In this document: positions 22,701 to 35,612 of the stretch, one piece after another
How the letters are laid out: every line of letters begins with the position of its first letter
Numbering within the stretch: position 1 is the stretch's first letter
NCBI GenBank assembly: GCA_038049695.1
Contig: CP142457.1
Location: 62,678,501 to 62,742,500 of the forward strand
DNA length: 64,000 bases
From: Cinnamomum chago
Lineage: Eukaryota > Streptophyta > Magnoliopsida > Laurales > Lauraceae
Direction: 5' to 3'
The notes under the pieces: generated by a model
The model's database searches: none
The model's input: only the letters and a program-made list of their open reading frames with translations
What the model was told of the DNA's origin: nothing
Position numbers and translations under genes: made by a program

Positions 22701-25700
22701 CCACTTGATGAATGGCCTCGCATATATACAAAATGAATGTTTGGAATTTGGAAGATCCGTTATCCCATTCTTGTTAAATCATCCAGGGCACGTGAAGCTG
22801 TTGTTGTTTATATGACCATTTTCCTGTATATGCTTCATAAAGCAGTGTCCTAAGAGATGAAAGTGAGGTGTCCTGCACTGAGAACCCCAACTAAGCAGAG
22901 ACCAGTACAAGGTCCATGTGTCACTTCAATCTCCATCTCTCTCTTTCTCTCTCTAAATAATAGAGAAAAACATTTCAAGCTTATATCGATAGGAGATGAG
23001 ATAAGAGATCTCAAAAAACATCGAGAAATGTAGAGAAGTGGATCACACTCATTATGGAGAGGAAATGGGATGGTATCTAGTCTTGAGGTTTGTATTTTTG
23101 CAGGGAGGGAATTAAAGAGCATGCAAATTGGGCTTTGGGTGGGAGTGATGGGAGAATAACTTGAGAAACCTACTGTCAAAGTTACAACCCCAGTAAGTCC
23201 AGATGGGTTGGACAAAGGGTTAAATAATGATGGATGAGGGTTGGCGGTGCAATTGAAATGAGACCCCATATGAATAATGCAACTTCAAGTCAGACTGACA
23301 TAACTAATTGGTTGCACCCAAACACATTGTGTTGTAAGGAAATATCACTAATGGCTACTTAAGGTATGGTTATTATACTGTCGAATCGAGAACAAATTGT
23401 ATCGAGAATTGAGTTTTATTTTTCCAAGGGCTTGTGCGTGTCTGCATTAAAACACATAGGGACTCAATATATAATTTTTTTTTAAGTGGTTAAAAATGAA
23501 GATCAATAGTGAATTTTCAAAGCATCTAGTAACCTTTTCTTTTAGGAAAACAGAATCACTTGGAAGTTAGAAAATGAATATACCTTGCTTGTAGTCTTCA
23601 TTTTTAACCACTTGAAAAAATTATTGTATATTGAGCTCCTATACGTTTTCATGCAAACAAAGAGGCCCTAATATAAGTTTAGCTCTAATAGAAGAATCCA
23701 GATTGGGCAATAAAAGGATATGAATTAAGGAGAGAGCTGTTGTGTTGATGCATTTATTAGGGAGGTCACATGATTTCTTAAAATATAACATTCTTCTTAG
23801 AAATGATCCGGCTAGTAGTTGAACAGATGAGACACACTTATTCGGCCATAATAGTTCAAATTTGAGGTTTCCAATCCCTGACCATGAACATGGACAGCCC
23901 ACTCTTAAAAGTAAACATCATGGCCTATGCATCGGCACAATATAGAGACAGTAATGGGCCAGGTAGCTCACCCCAACCCACACTTATTAGGGACAGGCAT
24001 GGTAATATACAAGTGAAACCCACTAAAAAGGCCTTATAGAGTTTCAAAATCCCGACTCCTCAAGAAGAGCATCTAGATATAAATATTATTTTGGATTTTG
24101 GTCTAATGCACTCTTCTCATCTCATATCCTTCAGATAAGCAAAAACTTCATCTATGGGAGTTTTCGCACGTGGATGGTGTGAGATTTTTGTTCTTATCGG
24201 CTACAAAAATGACGCTCCTCTATAATAAAGGCACTAACCAAAAATCTAATACAGATCTGTATACGGCCAGACCTACTTGTTATACACCGGCGAGATTCGA
24301 GAAATTCCTTAAATAATATATTAAAATTATATTTAATTATTTAACTTCTTAACTTGACTATTGCCCGCACATCCCAAATGAAAATCCTGACCTACCATTA
24401 GATCTGTGGGAGAAAATGCCCCTTCAAATATATACTAACAAACATATATTTTCTAGCCTATTTCATTTCATTTCATTTCCTTCTAACACTATACTTCACC
24501 GGCCAGTGAGCAAGTGCTTAGACCCGGCCCACTGGGAAGTCTGGCTGGGGTCACTGCAACACAATGATGGTTTTGGACCCAGTGAGGCCAGGCCACAGCA
24601 ATTGCCAAGTACAAAGAGTATGCTTTGTCTCCATTCTCTTAATTTACAGGGTTTAGGGTAGAGAGAGTTGCTTTCACATGGAGAGTGACCTTCTGACTTA
24701 CCATCAGCTCACTTGCTCCAGATGCAAAACTGAAACCGAAAATACAGATCTCAAAATGATTCATGTCTGTAGCTTTTGTCTTTTCTCCCCATGGCCTTTC
24801 AAGTTAGAAATGGGGACTGAAAGCTGGAAAAGCTCACTCATATATCCGTCTCCAAGCTTTGTCTCAGACAATAAATGGGAGTGAGTAAGAGTGCCAAAGA
24901 TCATATTATCAGAGATCTCATTTATGGGTCAGTAGAAAAGTTGATCAATTGGGCCGGGCTTGAGTCCTAATCTACATCAAACTCTTCTATTCAGGCCAAA
25001 GATTTAGTCAGGCCTTGCCCATTTAGTATATTTAAGTTAGAGAGAGCGCGCGCGCACACAAATTTTTTTTTTTTTTTTGACCTCATTGGAATAAGATCTA
25101 ATTTGACCAAGCCGACCCTATATATGATGGACAAGGACCAAGCATTTGTTGAGGGCCCATTTTGTTACTTGGCGTTGAATTCCTATGAATTTACATTAAC
25201 TGGAGTCTTATGGAAGAACCCAGACCAGGGTAAGGGATTAGAAATGGACTGAGTTAGCTAGGCCTCTGTATCAAGGGCTGAGCAATTGTGACAGGCCTGT
25301 TCTATCATTGACATTAACAGGCCAGTTCTAACTTTCTTTGAATCTCGGTAAGACCCAACAAAAAACGCTTGACCCATCCCACACTAAACCCATCCGAAAG
25401 GAAAGCCCATCAGCTCATTATATCTAGAGCTAGTGGGGCCCACTCGTTTGGACTTGTAGGGCCTTTTTTGGGCGATCGAACCAAGTGGACCCCCTTAGCC
25501 CATTTGACTTGGCCCCATGAAGTCCTGATCATGCATCCTCATATCTATTTTCCAAATTGGATAAAAGATCTTGAACATCATCATCAGGAAACGCTCTATC
25601 AAGAAGTTGCATAGCAGTTCAACAAGACATAAAAACCTGTTCATATGAGTTAAATAGGTATCTTCCTTTACTATGAATGTTGATGCCCCCATTAAGAGAA

Positions 25701-25771
25701 ATGAGTAGGTGAAAGAGGACGTGGATGGAGGTATAATAAAAATAAAGATGAAGAAGTGCAACTTATATGTA
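21456..25771. other. Gene-free remainder of copy A
   Basis: Contains a 239-bp segment (21456-21694) starting near TGTAACAACCCAATCCCACA that is not in copy B, a microsatellite (22641-22695), and 22415-23960, which has no counterpart in B. The rest (23961-25771) is matched at 40584-42620. No gene or RNA was recognised. Confidence 0.5.
22641..22695. repeat. Compound (AC)n(GA)n microsatellite
   Basis: An AC run of about nine repeats passes directly into about eighteen GA repeats. The compound structure makes it a likely length polymorphism. Confidence 0.95.
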
Positions 25772-26697
25772 GATTTGAGATTTTTTACGGCAACTTCGTA
25801 AGAGACTGATCTTGTTACATATTGCTTAACAGTGCTAAACTGGCTAAGAAATACAAGCAAATTAGCAAACTACAGTCACAAATGAAAGGAAAACTTACTA
25901 CTGATTTTGAACTCAAAAGAAAAGAGTAGGTAGAAAAAGACATATATAGAACTTATAGAAGCAATAAAGATAGACTTGCAACTTTTGTAGAAACTTGACC
26001 TAGGATAAATTAAAAGGATTCATGAAGCTGATCCCAACGTAATGATAAAGATTGCCCGGAGTTAAAGTAAAGACATGAGTATTGTAGATATGTAGAAGTT
26101 AAGAGAAAAAAGAGGTCAAGATTGCCTATGAGGCCCAGTCCATTGGAAAAGTGAGGTTAATAAACATGCAGGTGCTTGGAGAAGATTTCATTGACACATA
26201 ATCATGAAGCACTGTATCAATCTCTCTTTGGCCCTATCCGAATAAACTACATATGATAACCACAAGACAAATTGTCCTTTTCTGTCATGGGAATCTGGGC
26301 AGTTTCAACTTTCTTTCTAAAGCCTACTGGCCTTCAAATAAAATATTAGTGCCCTTGTTGCGTAGCTTAAGTAGCTTGTATTTTATATGTGGGGGGTTGA
26401 TGTTAAAAACACCTCTGCAGTTCAGACATTGAAAATGACAAGAACCGCCTGTGTCTTGAAACGATCGTGATATCTTTTATTTCCCGACTCAAAAAATTAC
26501 TCAAACGGCAAACCATAAACCACCTATTTGCCTCATCACTACAGATAACTATTACTCTAGTGACTGTTAGGGGAACAGATCTTATTAGGACTATAATTAA
26601 CAAACAACATGGAAGAAGGTTATTCCAGTCATGGCAGTTCAAGTTCAACAAAAAATAAGTGCAAAATTAAATTGCTAATGAGAGAGAGAGAGTGGGG

Positions 26698-26924
26698 GAC
26701 GTAGCTTGAAATGAAGGAATCAGGGTCTCCTGAGTTGAAAGCTCTCAAGAAGGACCATGTGCCAATCAGAGGCCAACCCAAATCACCTGGAGGCAGGGAA
26801 TACCTGATTTCTCCCAATTTGGTCTCATAAAACCACCCATTAACCAGCTTGAGCAACACATAGAGGGCAGCAAAAGCAGCCATATGACAGTTGAGGAGAG
26901 CACCAAAATGGCCAAGAAATCCAT
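26698..26924 (-). pseudogene. Broken copy of P450 (CYP88A) exon 1
   Basis: It is the duplicate of 18859-19091 and still shows [19 protein letters not shown] and [11 protein letters not shown]. Three faults are visible. Two extra bases near 26884 (CATATGACAG against CATAACAG in A) shift the frame after about 14 codons. A codon is missing near 26757 (the Met of GTMWSF is gone). The splice donor AG|GTGC is replaced by GGGGGAC, so the exon cannot be joined. Exons 2-4 and almost all of exon 5 are deleted from this copy, and exons 6-8 were never duplicated. No functional enzyme can come from it. Confidence 0.9.
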
Positions 26925-27410
26925 GTGGCTGATTCACTGACTGGGTTTTTGGTCTAGCCTAGCAGCAAAATCAATGGTTGAGGTGGGCTTTTTTGGGGTT
27001 TTAGACCCATGAACATGAAAGAGTAGTGTGGGATCAGAGAGAGTTATAGCCTATTGGCCATCAAATTTTTATTTTTTATTTTCTTGGTAAAATAGGCTAT
27101 CAATTTGAAGGAAAGCAAAAAAGCCAAGGACCCATGCACCCCAAATGATCCTTTTTACTCCTATATACTTACTGTAAGAGAGACCTATCCCGGCCTAGTT
27201 TTATTTGGCTTGTCCTTAAGTCAAAAGCCCAAGCCAAAAGTCTGATTCCCTCCCATGTAAAAAATCTACTCATAAATGGAAATTATCTGTACAGTTTGCA
27301 ATCCCCCCAAGTAATTCAGCTATCTCCATGTTTCTCTGTTAGACTGGTGGGTGGAAGTGGAACACGTGTAGGACATGGCATCCAGTACATGATTGCATAT
27401 GGCATATATG

Positions 27411-30400
27411 TGTGAGGTCCCACCCTTGGTGGGCCCTCTAAGGGCTATTTTATAGGCTAATTAATCTTAATTTATCTTAATTATTATTTAATTATGTTAA
27501 TCTTCACACTAATCTTGGCTAATCTTGGTTAATTACTGTTTTATTTGGGCTAATCAGGGGCTTAGTAGAGTGACTAGTTAGATTTCCTAAGTTAGTTAGA
27601 TTAACTTAGTGGGTTAGTGTTCTTAATTACATTGGGTGTTGTTAATCCTAGGTTTAGATAGTATAGTCTAATTAATTAAGAGATTAAGTGGGTTAGCTAA
27701 ATGTGCTCTCTCTCTCTCTTCTAGAAGGTTCCTAACCAAATAACCAAGTTAACCTTAAACCCTAATCCCAATTCCACTAAACCCTAGGGCCAAACTAGTC
27801 ATTAACCACCCCTCCTATCTATATAAAACCTCTCTTAAACCCAATTGCAATAAACCCTAAACCCTAAGCAGCCCCCTTCCCAAGAAACTCCCAGCTCTCT
27901 TCCCAAGAAAACTACCCAGCCCAACTGTTCCTTCCCTCATTTCCTCTCCCACGTTTGAAGCTGAGAAGGCCATAGTTCACTGCTAGAATTTCTTCTTGAG
28001 GCTTCTGCTGGATTTCTTATTCTTCTCCCTCATTGTTATTTCTGCTGGAATTCCCTGGAGCCATCACTCTGCTGCTGTCTTACTCACTTCAGCTGGAGCA
28101 GCCATCTTCTTCTTCGTTCCCTCCTCATTTCTCTTGCTGTGACAGCTGGAACCTCACCTTGAAGCCACTACATCAGTCACACCCTTCATCTTCTTCATTT
28201 CCCTCTTTTCCCTCTCTCTCATTTTCCCTCATCCAACTGTTACTCTGCTGGAATTTTTCCAGGGGCTACTGATATCACCACCCTTCCCTTCTCATTCCAT
28301 TTTCCAAATTTCTGTGGTGGTTCTGTGCTGGAAGAAATTCACCTGGAGCTGCTGTCGCTGATTTCTTCTCCTTGCTGTCCACTTATTCACCTGAGAGTTC
28401 TTGGTCCTGGAATTCTGAAATTGAAAGTTTCCACACCTACTGTTGCTGCTACAATCTGTTATTCTGCTGTGCTGCAATTGCTTCTTCTCTGCTGCTGTCT
28501 TCTTCATTTCCAGCTACTGTGTCATCATCTTCCTTCTCTCTGTATGTGCTGGGATTTATAGTAAATAGTTGCTACTACAGCAGCTACTGCTGCCACTCTG
28601 CTGGAATCTGAGCTGCAGCAGTCATCACCATCTTCTTCTTCCCCTGTTCAGCTAGGACTTGGAGCTTCTCTGATTATTTCCCTCTTTCTCTCTACTACTC
28701 TATCTCTGAAAAGCTACAAAAGGCAAGTGCATCATACTAATAACTTAGGGTGTATGATTTATTTCATGATTCAGTGGTTTTTAATTCACAAATATGTTCA
28801 GTTATGTGTTAGTTTACATTTGAGCTTTGTTGTGTTTGTTTGGATGGAAAGGTCACTGATGGATGGGGGTTTTCACCCCCCATTTGGAAGATCAGTGGGC
28901 CATAAGGTGATGGATGGATGGTTTTTGTGTTGTTAATTGATTAGAAGTGTTTGGGTGAAGTTTGGAAGAGATTGGAGGTGGTTTGGGCGAAAAAGAAGCT
29001 GAAACGGAAAAGTTGCAGAAATGCAACTGGGACTGAAATCCCAGTGTTCTCGGTCGACCGAGACCCCCCTCGGTCGACCGGCAACACTGCAGTTTCCAAA
29101 AAATTGAGTCTCAGTTATTTTCTGCAGATTTTTCCTGACACGCCCGAGGACTCGCCCGACAGTGTTCTAGGTCGACCGAGACCCCTCTCAGTCGACCGAG
29201 AACACTGAAAAATGGAAAAACAGAGCTCTCAGTTAGCTCTGTTCTGCAGGGTGAGTTTCTGTTGTCTGGGTAGACTGGGACCCATCCTGGTCTACCGAGA
29301 CAACTAGGTTTTTATGGAAAAATTGGCCATCAGCCATATTCTTGTAGAAAACCTATTTTAATCAGTTTGGCTGACCCGGCTTAGCCCAGGTTGACCCGTT
29401 TACATGGTTTTCACTAGAAATGACTGAAAGTTGGTTTTTCACCCGAAACTCAGACTGTTTGCGCCCAAATCAACCTGAAACTTAGAATTAATATTTCGAA
29501 AGTGTTCAAAGCTGGAATATCAATCTTTCTAAGGTTTTAGAGTGTGCGATCAATCATCCAGGCCAGGTTGTTTGACCGGACACGCTGTACGCCTATAGAA
29601 ATGAATTGAGTTATCCAGGAAGCCTGACTCAGGTTTGTCAGTGCACTCGGTTGGTCTTCCCGGCCAGGAAATCAACCGAGCTCACTATACATCAGGTTCA
29701 CCTGGAAAACCCTGATTGTTCCAGTTTTCAACACTTAGGAGATATGATCAGTTGCAAGGCCCATTGACCATCCAAATGAGTATTTGTCAGTGTCCTAAGC
29801 TCGAGTCAACGGTGTGGCTCAACCTTGACTCGCGGGGACCACTGTTTAGAGTTTTGGTTGATTGTCTAAGATGATTCGACCCCTAAAGGTTGTCAACAAT
29901 GCCTTTAACTAACTAAGCACCAAATACATTATTTTACGGCATTAATGACATCGTTTAGAGATCGAATTACCGGAGATAGACCCGAACCTAAAGTGGCCCA
30001 TTTACCTAGGATTGGACCGTTGCTTTTCCCGTTGATTCTCTGATTGAAGTTTACACTTCATTATTATTGTTCTGTCATTCTTAGATCTTTAGTTTAGCTG
30101 TATACCGTTAATTAATCATAATTGGAAGACCTAAACCTAGGGTATCTAGAGGTGACCCGATGGTGTGATTTCGGAGATCATTGACCCGTGTCTGTGTCTA
30201 GGCGGGCCCTTATTGGGCCTAAGTGTGGTGATGTGAACCCTTTAGCTTGAAGAGATAGTTTCTATTGGTCTGTTAAGTTATATGGATTTTAATGGAACTG
30301 TTTATCAGTAGTAGATGGATTGGTTGCTTCGTTTGGACGGTTTTAGACCAGGCCATGTACTGATGGGCCTTGGTATGGATCCAACGAGTGGGCCTGGACC

Positions 30401-31440
30401 TTGAATGAGATCCAGAGACTGTGTTGAGATGTTTGGACCTCTTAGGGATATTGTTAGGACCTTGCTCACGCAAGGCAAAGCCTAGACAGACACAGACCTT
30501 AGAGTTATTCTCGAGTCGGCATGAACATTCACTCGGTTGATTTAAGCTCAGCCGGTGGACTGATCATCCTCGGTAGGAGCTAGTTGAGTGTTGAGGAGCT
30601 ATCATGATGAGCTGTGTGGTTAAGACGGCAAGGTGTCATACCGTGCCGATCTGGGGTGATGAGATGATGAGTTGATGAGAGAGATTCGGGATTAGTTATT
30701 CCCTGGTGAGATTCCCCACCGCGACTGTGTTCAGTATGGGAGGGCCGCGGCATAATATCCCGCGGTATTCCAGCTCGTGTGAATGTGCCACCTTGTGTAG
30801 TAGTTTAGTTGATTTCTTTTATACTGGTTCCTTATGATTTAAATGCACGATTGCCTAGTTCTCTTTCCTTGTTATTCATTTAAATTATGTACCTGTCTTT
30901 AATTCCTTTGATATATATATGCTATGTTAGTAGTATGCTGTATCTTGCCAGATCGTTTAGATCTGACCCATTCTATGGTGCTTAGGCCTTGACCCAGAGA
31001 TTCCCGACGACGCATTAGCCCTCGTGGAGGCACCTGTAGCCGGAGAGTACGCATGGGGCCCGGCCGACGCGGATGTCGAGCCGGAGGGCGAGGAGTACAT
31101 TCCAGGGTTCTGAGAGTTTATGTTATTTTGGGTTTTGAGTGGAAATTTTGTAGTAAGAAGGGTAGAATCACAAATGTATAAACTTTAAATTTACATTGAA
31201 CCTTTTTAATTAGACCACTGTTCTGCTTTCCTTTAATATACATGATACCTATTGCTTCCGCTCTATTTAAATGTTATGCTTCCGCAAGTTTTAACCATTG
31301 AATGTTATTTGGTTCAAAAAGTTTTAAATTGGACCTCACTGCGGCCTACGATCTTGGAAGTTCTCGGATTTTCCGGGAAGTAGCGCGCCAATTTCGGGTA
31401 TTCGAACGAGTATATCGGTATCCGGAATTGGGGCGTTACA
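27411..31440 (+). mobile_element. Solo LTR of a Del/Tekay-like gypsy element (4030 bp)
   Basis: The block starts TGTGAGGTCCCACC, ends GGAATTGGGGCGTTACA, and has the 5-bp target duplication ATATG on both sides (27406-27410 and 31441-31445). TG...CA ends, a very long LTR and a GGGGCGT(T/G)ACA end suggest the Del/Tekay chromovirus lineage. A TATA-like CTATATAAAACC at about 27818 fits a U3 promoter. The body includes a CT-rich stretch (27900-28650), AAACCCTAAACCCTAA at 27852, and repeated CGGTCGACCG-type palindromes (29050-29290). Near 30960-31112 an open acidic stretch ends VEPEGEEYIPGF. No gag or pol is present, which is what remains after recombination between two LTRs. The plus direction is inferred from the TATA position. 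Confidence 0.8.
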
Positions 31441-31445
31441 ATATG

Positions 31446-32221
31446 TGTTAGGGAGAGTACATACAGTAATAGTTCAATATATATCGGATACAGTCCTCAC
31501 AACAGTAAAACAGAATAACTGTAACTCAAAACATGTAATGGAAATTTTACTTACTATTGCTGGAAAAAAAAACAAAAACAGTACTCTATTGTTGAAGTAA
31601 TTAATCACATAATTCGCAGAAGATGATTGATCAAGGCTAGTGTTTTAACACTATGTCCTTAAGACAAATTCTCCCCCGCATCCCATGATACAATGATCGG
31701 TCTCACAACAGTTGTAGCACTATAAGCTCTGTGACAGGCGAACCAAAGGTGTAGCAGCATGACTCTCTCTTTGAGAATGAAGATGACTCGAAATGGTAAA
31801 TGGGTAGTGGGCCGAGCCAGGCCCAACTCGAGCCCAAGCCTAGCCTGACGCGCGTGTGGTGGTGACCTTACCTTGATCTAGGTCCTCCCTCCCCATAAAA
31901 GTGGGGTGCCCCTTGGGGCTCATCTTATACTACCAAGGTAAGTGTATTTATACCCAAGAAATGTTTTGCTTTCAAGCAATGTGGGAAGCAAGTTCACTAC
32001 TTCCTTTTGTTTCCATGTTTAACATGTTCAAGTAGTGGTGTTTAGGAGGCAATTTCTCATTCACTCCTAAATGGATTAGAGCAACTCAATACATGTCCAT
32101 AATCTACTCATGGAGTAGATTACATTCCCATGTATTCCTACCCAAAAGGATAAGTGAGTCCCACTTAGTTTTTGACTCAAAGTTGACAAAAGCTAGTGTA
32201 GCTCTTAGCCATTTTCCAACA
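31446..32221. mobile_element. Second LTR-like insertion at the same ATATG site (776 bp)
   Basis: It begins TGTTAGGGAGAG, ends TTTTCCAACA, and is flanked by ATATG at 31441-31445 and 32222-32226. The left ATATG is shared with the 4-kb solo LTR. A TATA-like GTATTTATACC occurs near 31946. There is no coding region, so it is either a solo LTR, probably copia-type, or a small non-autonomous element. It is absent from copy A. Confidence 0.7.
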
Positions 32222-34208
32222 ATATGTTGGGCCTAGGTTTTTGTGGGTGAGAAGAAATCTTGCTCCATGAGCCATCAATCAAGTAACTGTGTTCCCACAG
32301 TTGGTACTGTGGGTGTTGCAATCTTTGCAGCTTGGAACCTTGACAGAGATGACTGAATAACCAGAGCTGCTGTAATATCGGAGAATGGCTATTTTACTTT
32401 GATGGATGCATATATTATCCGAGTTTAGTGAGGGCTTTGAAACGAAGTGAATTTTCTCTTTCTCTTCCTTGGTTTTTCCCTCAAAAACACTTCGTCTCGG
32501 CCTGAATTGTCTGAGCCAACTTAGCTTCAAGTGGGCCAACGACCAACTTGAATATGTTTTGACTGATTAAACTTGCCCCATTTACCCAACTCAATGTCTT
32601 ACTGACCCATTAACCCCTCTTTCTCGAGTCTTGTGGTAGTTGAAGACCATTGATCAAGTGGCACAGAGCGAAAGAAGTCACACCTCAGAAATTCATCCCA
32701 TATCAACCACTGGTCAGTGTATTGAAAGAATGTCATGAAACAGAGTGTTAAGACATTGACCCCATCTTCATTTTCATTTTCAATTGAACAGTGGAGAAAG
32801 TCCAAGCCCATCAGAGTCTGGCATGACATGATACACCTTGGTAAAAATAAAATGGGAGAATGACATGCTTTTTTATTGGGTTGAGAGGTTGGATTAAATA
32901 AAGTTACAAAGAATAAGAAATAGGAAAGTAAAGTAGACAATTCCTTGATTATGTTGATTACCAAGTGTTATAATCTCTTGATTAAAGGGATGAAGGCTAT
33001 AAAAAAGTGTAATATACATTGTGACATTGTCATTAATCCGATATGCAGTTGACTATTGGCATGTTTACATCTTGTAAATGACTTTAAAGTAGCAGAAAAA
33101 GAAACCCTGTAACCTGCCTTCTGAAATGAAGTGGGGGTTGGTCATTCATTTGTGTTTGAAAAGTGAGTCAAGAGAGCCTATGATTTTAGGAAGACTGTAG
33201 GAAGCACATTAACTTCATTTGGCAATGACAACGTTACCACATTCCCATTTCAATCATACCATGATGATCAAATGAACAAAAAAAAGAGTCATGGGATTAG
33301 ATTTGCTAGCAAGAATTTCATTCAAGTCTTAACTCAAGGATGAAAAAAGAGACAAAGTGACATTCCACCACATTTTTTTTTGAGGCCTTGAGACCTTTGA
33401 ACCAATAAGAGTTTCTAATTGCTTCTTATTTTTCTAATCTTTTTCTTTGGAGTTTTACAATCACAAAAATAAAGTTAGTGGGGATGGTTCTAGATGGACA
33501 AAATCCTCAGGATTATATGTCATCTTTGACCCTCAATTTCAGTTCCACTGAATTTAATAAAGTTGAATGTGATAAGTGGTAAAATTGTATGGCTAGAATG
33601 TCACGGGACTCACGTTGGATTAGGCGGTTCGCTTGAGCCAAAGTTCGTATCTAAAATAGTGTTACATCTATTAATGAATCGGATTTGGTCCAACTAAGGC
33701 TCAAATTCAGATTTGAACTTGTGGGAGCGCATGTAACTCGCGTGGCATATTTTTTTCTACTAGTCAAGTGATGTCTGATTTTTTTGGTGAAGTTGACTTC
33801 TAAAGTAAGTGCGACTCCTTGAAAATTGTTTATCTAAAGGAGTTGGAATGGAAGCCATTTGGATGATTATCTAGAAGAACCAAGCATTTGCAGCTGGTTC
33901 GTAAGATCTTCCACGGCCTGAATGTACAAAGATATTTGAAATGGAGCCAATGTTTACCCCATCTGAGACTAGCAACAAGCCCCACCAAAGATGGGGATTT
34001 CTTAGAATCTCCTGATTAGATGTGTAATTTACAACCCTGTTTATGGGTTGATTAGAAGCAACTGATGAGAAAATGAAAATCAACAGGTGATAGAAGTTGG
34101 AAACTGGGACGTGTTCCATCTTCTAATCTCTAGTATTACTTACTAATCTAGATCATTAACTTTGATTCTTTGTAGAGTCTGATTCCTTCTAGATCCCTTC
34201 TTCCATTA

Positions 34209-35387
34209 TGTTGTGATCTAGGGCCTACGAGAAGAGATCAAACATGCATAAGAGAACACAGAGATTTACGTGGTTCGACTTTTGGCCTACATCCACGGGG
34301 ATGACGGGAGAATTCACTATGCAATCAGAAGAGGTGTACATTCTAGAGACTCTTAGTCTCTATTTATAATATCAGTCCAAAACCCTGTTACATCCAAACA
34401 TTGCTTTTTAATCACAGTAGACATATAACAGGCTTACTTCTAATCATTGTACAACATGGGCAATCCAGGGGCCCGGTTAACCAAGATTAATTAACTTCGA
34501 TTGAGCCATACAAATTAACAAATTTCCACCTTAGTGAACATTGAAGCTGATCCTCATGTACATAACACGTCTCATTGTCTCCACTTGCCCCTTAGGGCAC
34601 TCAGGTACTGAGCACACCGATCAAGTCCAAACAATGCTTGAACTTGAATTTAATCAATTTATTCATGAAATGAATGCACCAAATCACTTGTACCATTGTC
34701 CAGAAGCTTGCTTCGACCCGTACAATGATTTCTTCAAACTGCATACATGATCAGGTACCTTAAACTGCACTCTATCTGCACTGGAAGCTCATTCCTCTTT
34801 CTCGTAGAACCGCTTGCATCTGATGGCCGGATTTTTCTCATCAAGAAACTCTATCTCTTCAGTCATAGTTGCTGCTTGTTGACTATTTTCCAGCCCTTCC
34901 ATTAATTCAATAGACTCAATCGTCAATACATATGCAACCATATTATCACGGCTACTGTCTAATGTCGACACATACGTCGTCATATCCTTGAAATTGTATC
35001 TAACCGGCGGTTTCCTTTTTCTTTGCGGTCTACCCATCTGTGGCATCTGCGGCTCTATCCACTGCATCTGCTGCACAATTTGATCTACGGCATACGAGAA
35101 TAGATCAAACATGCATAAGAGAATATACAGATTTACGTGGTTCGGCTTTTGACCTACATCCACAGGGAAGACGGAAGAATTCACTATGCAATCAGAAGAT
35201 GTGTACATCCTAGAGACTCTTAGTCTCTATTTATAATATCAGCCCAAAACTCTGTTACACCCAAATACTATTTTTTAATCACAGTAGACCTACAACAAGC
35301 TTACTTCTAATCATAGTACAACATGGGCAATCTAGGGGCCCGATTAGCAAAGATTAATTAACTTTTATTGAGCCATACAAATTAACA
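34209..35387 (-). mobile_element. Collapsed copia-type element, minus strand (1179 bp)
   Basis: Two LTRs of about 310 bp (34209-34520 and about 35077-35387) bound a core of only 556 bp. The target duplication CATTA lies at 34204-34208 and 35388-35392. On the minus strand the purine tract AAGGTGGAAATT sits directly before the 3' LTR (34521-34532). The 5' LTR has lost its last bases and the tRNA primer site is missing. The core keeps only a 3' coding remnant. LTRs carry the TTTACGTGGTTCG word common in plant copia LTRs. Confidence 0.85.
34789..35076 (-). pseudogene. Copia polyprotein remnant (integrase-RT linker)
   Basis: An open frame on the minus strand has GRPQRKRKPPVRYNFKDM, the basic KPPVRY-type word normally found between the integrase and reverse transcriptase of copia polyproteins, followed by an acidic tail ending in a stop at 34789. 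No integrase, reverse transcriptase or gag remains. The first residues of the open frame upstream of about 35076 are LTR sequence. Confidence 0.7.
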
Positions 35388-35392
35388 CATTA

Positions 35393-35607
35393 TCTGAGCT
35401 TGTAGAAGGAAATAATAAGAGGCCTTCACGGAGAATGTAATTAGAAGTTCATATTGAAGTCCAGAGAAAAAAAAAATGTTGAGTGGTTTATGTAGATAGT
35501 TTTGCTCTTTCTATGATGATCCTCCTTGTATTTACCCAAGATATTTGGACTTCATTTATGAAAAGCTTCAATACCCTGATCCATTATACTAAGATCAATT
35601 CATAATT
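35393..35607. other. Unassigned DNA between two copia elements
   Basis: A short AT-rich segment with a 10-A run. It is not matched in copy A and no feature was recognised. Confidence 0.5.
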
Positions 35608-35612
35608 TCTCC

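Larger units (their letters stand above)
13389..25771. repeat. Tandem duplication, copy A (~12.4 kb)
   Basis: Sequence from P450 intron 5 (about 13389) through the 5' end of the gene and its upstream DNA to 25771 reappears, in the same order and orientation, at 25772-42620. The join is visible. At 25740-25780 the DNA passes from GAAGTGCAACTTAT directly into ATTTGAGATTTTTT, which also occurs at 13389. The end of copy B at about 42600-42620 repeats the GAAATGCAACTTAT word. Compared with B, this copy has a SINE at 18538-18692, a segment at about 22415-23960 that B lacks, and different DNA at 21456-21694. Apart from the P450 it shows no gene. Confidence 0.85.

Noticed and set aside
27852..27868. 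AAACCCTAAACCCTAA, like a telomere repeat
   Set aside because: Only about two units, inside an LTR near its promoter. An interstitial telomere would be longer.
28033..28611. Leu/Ser-rich open frames
   Set aside because: They come from the CT-rich leader of the solo LTR and have no protein signature.
34541..34750. 69-codon plus-strand open frame
   Set aside because: It lies inside the core of the collapsed copia element, opposite its coding strand.
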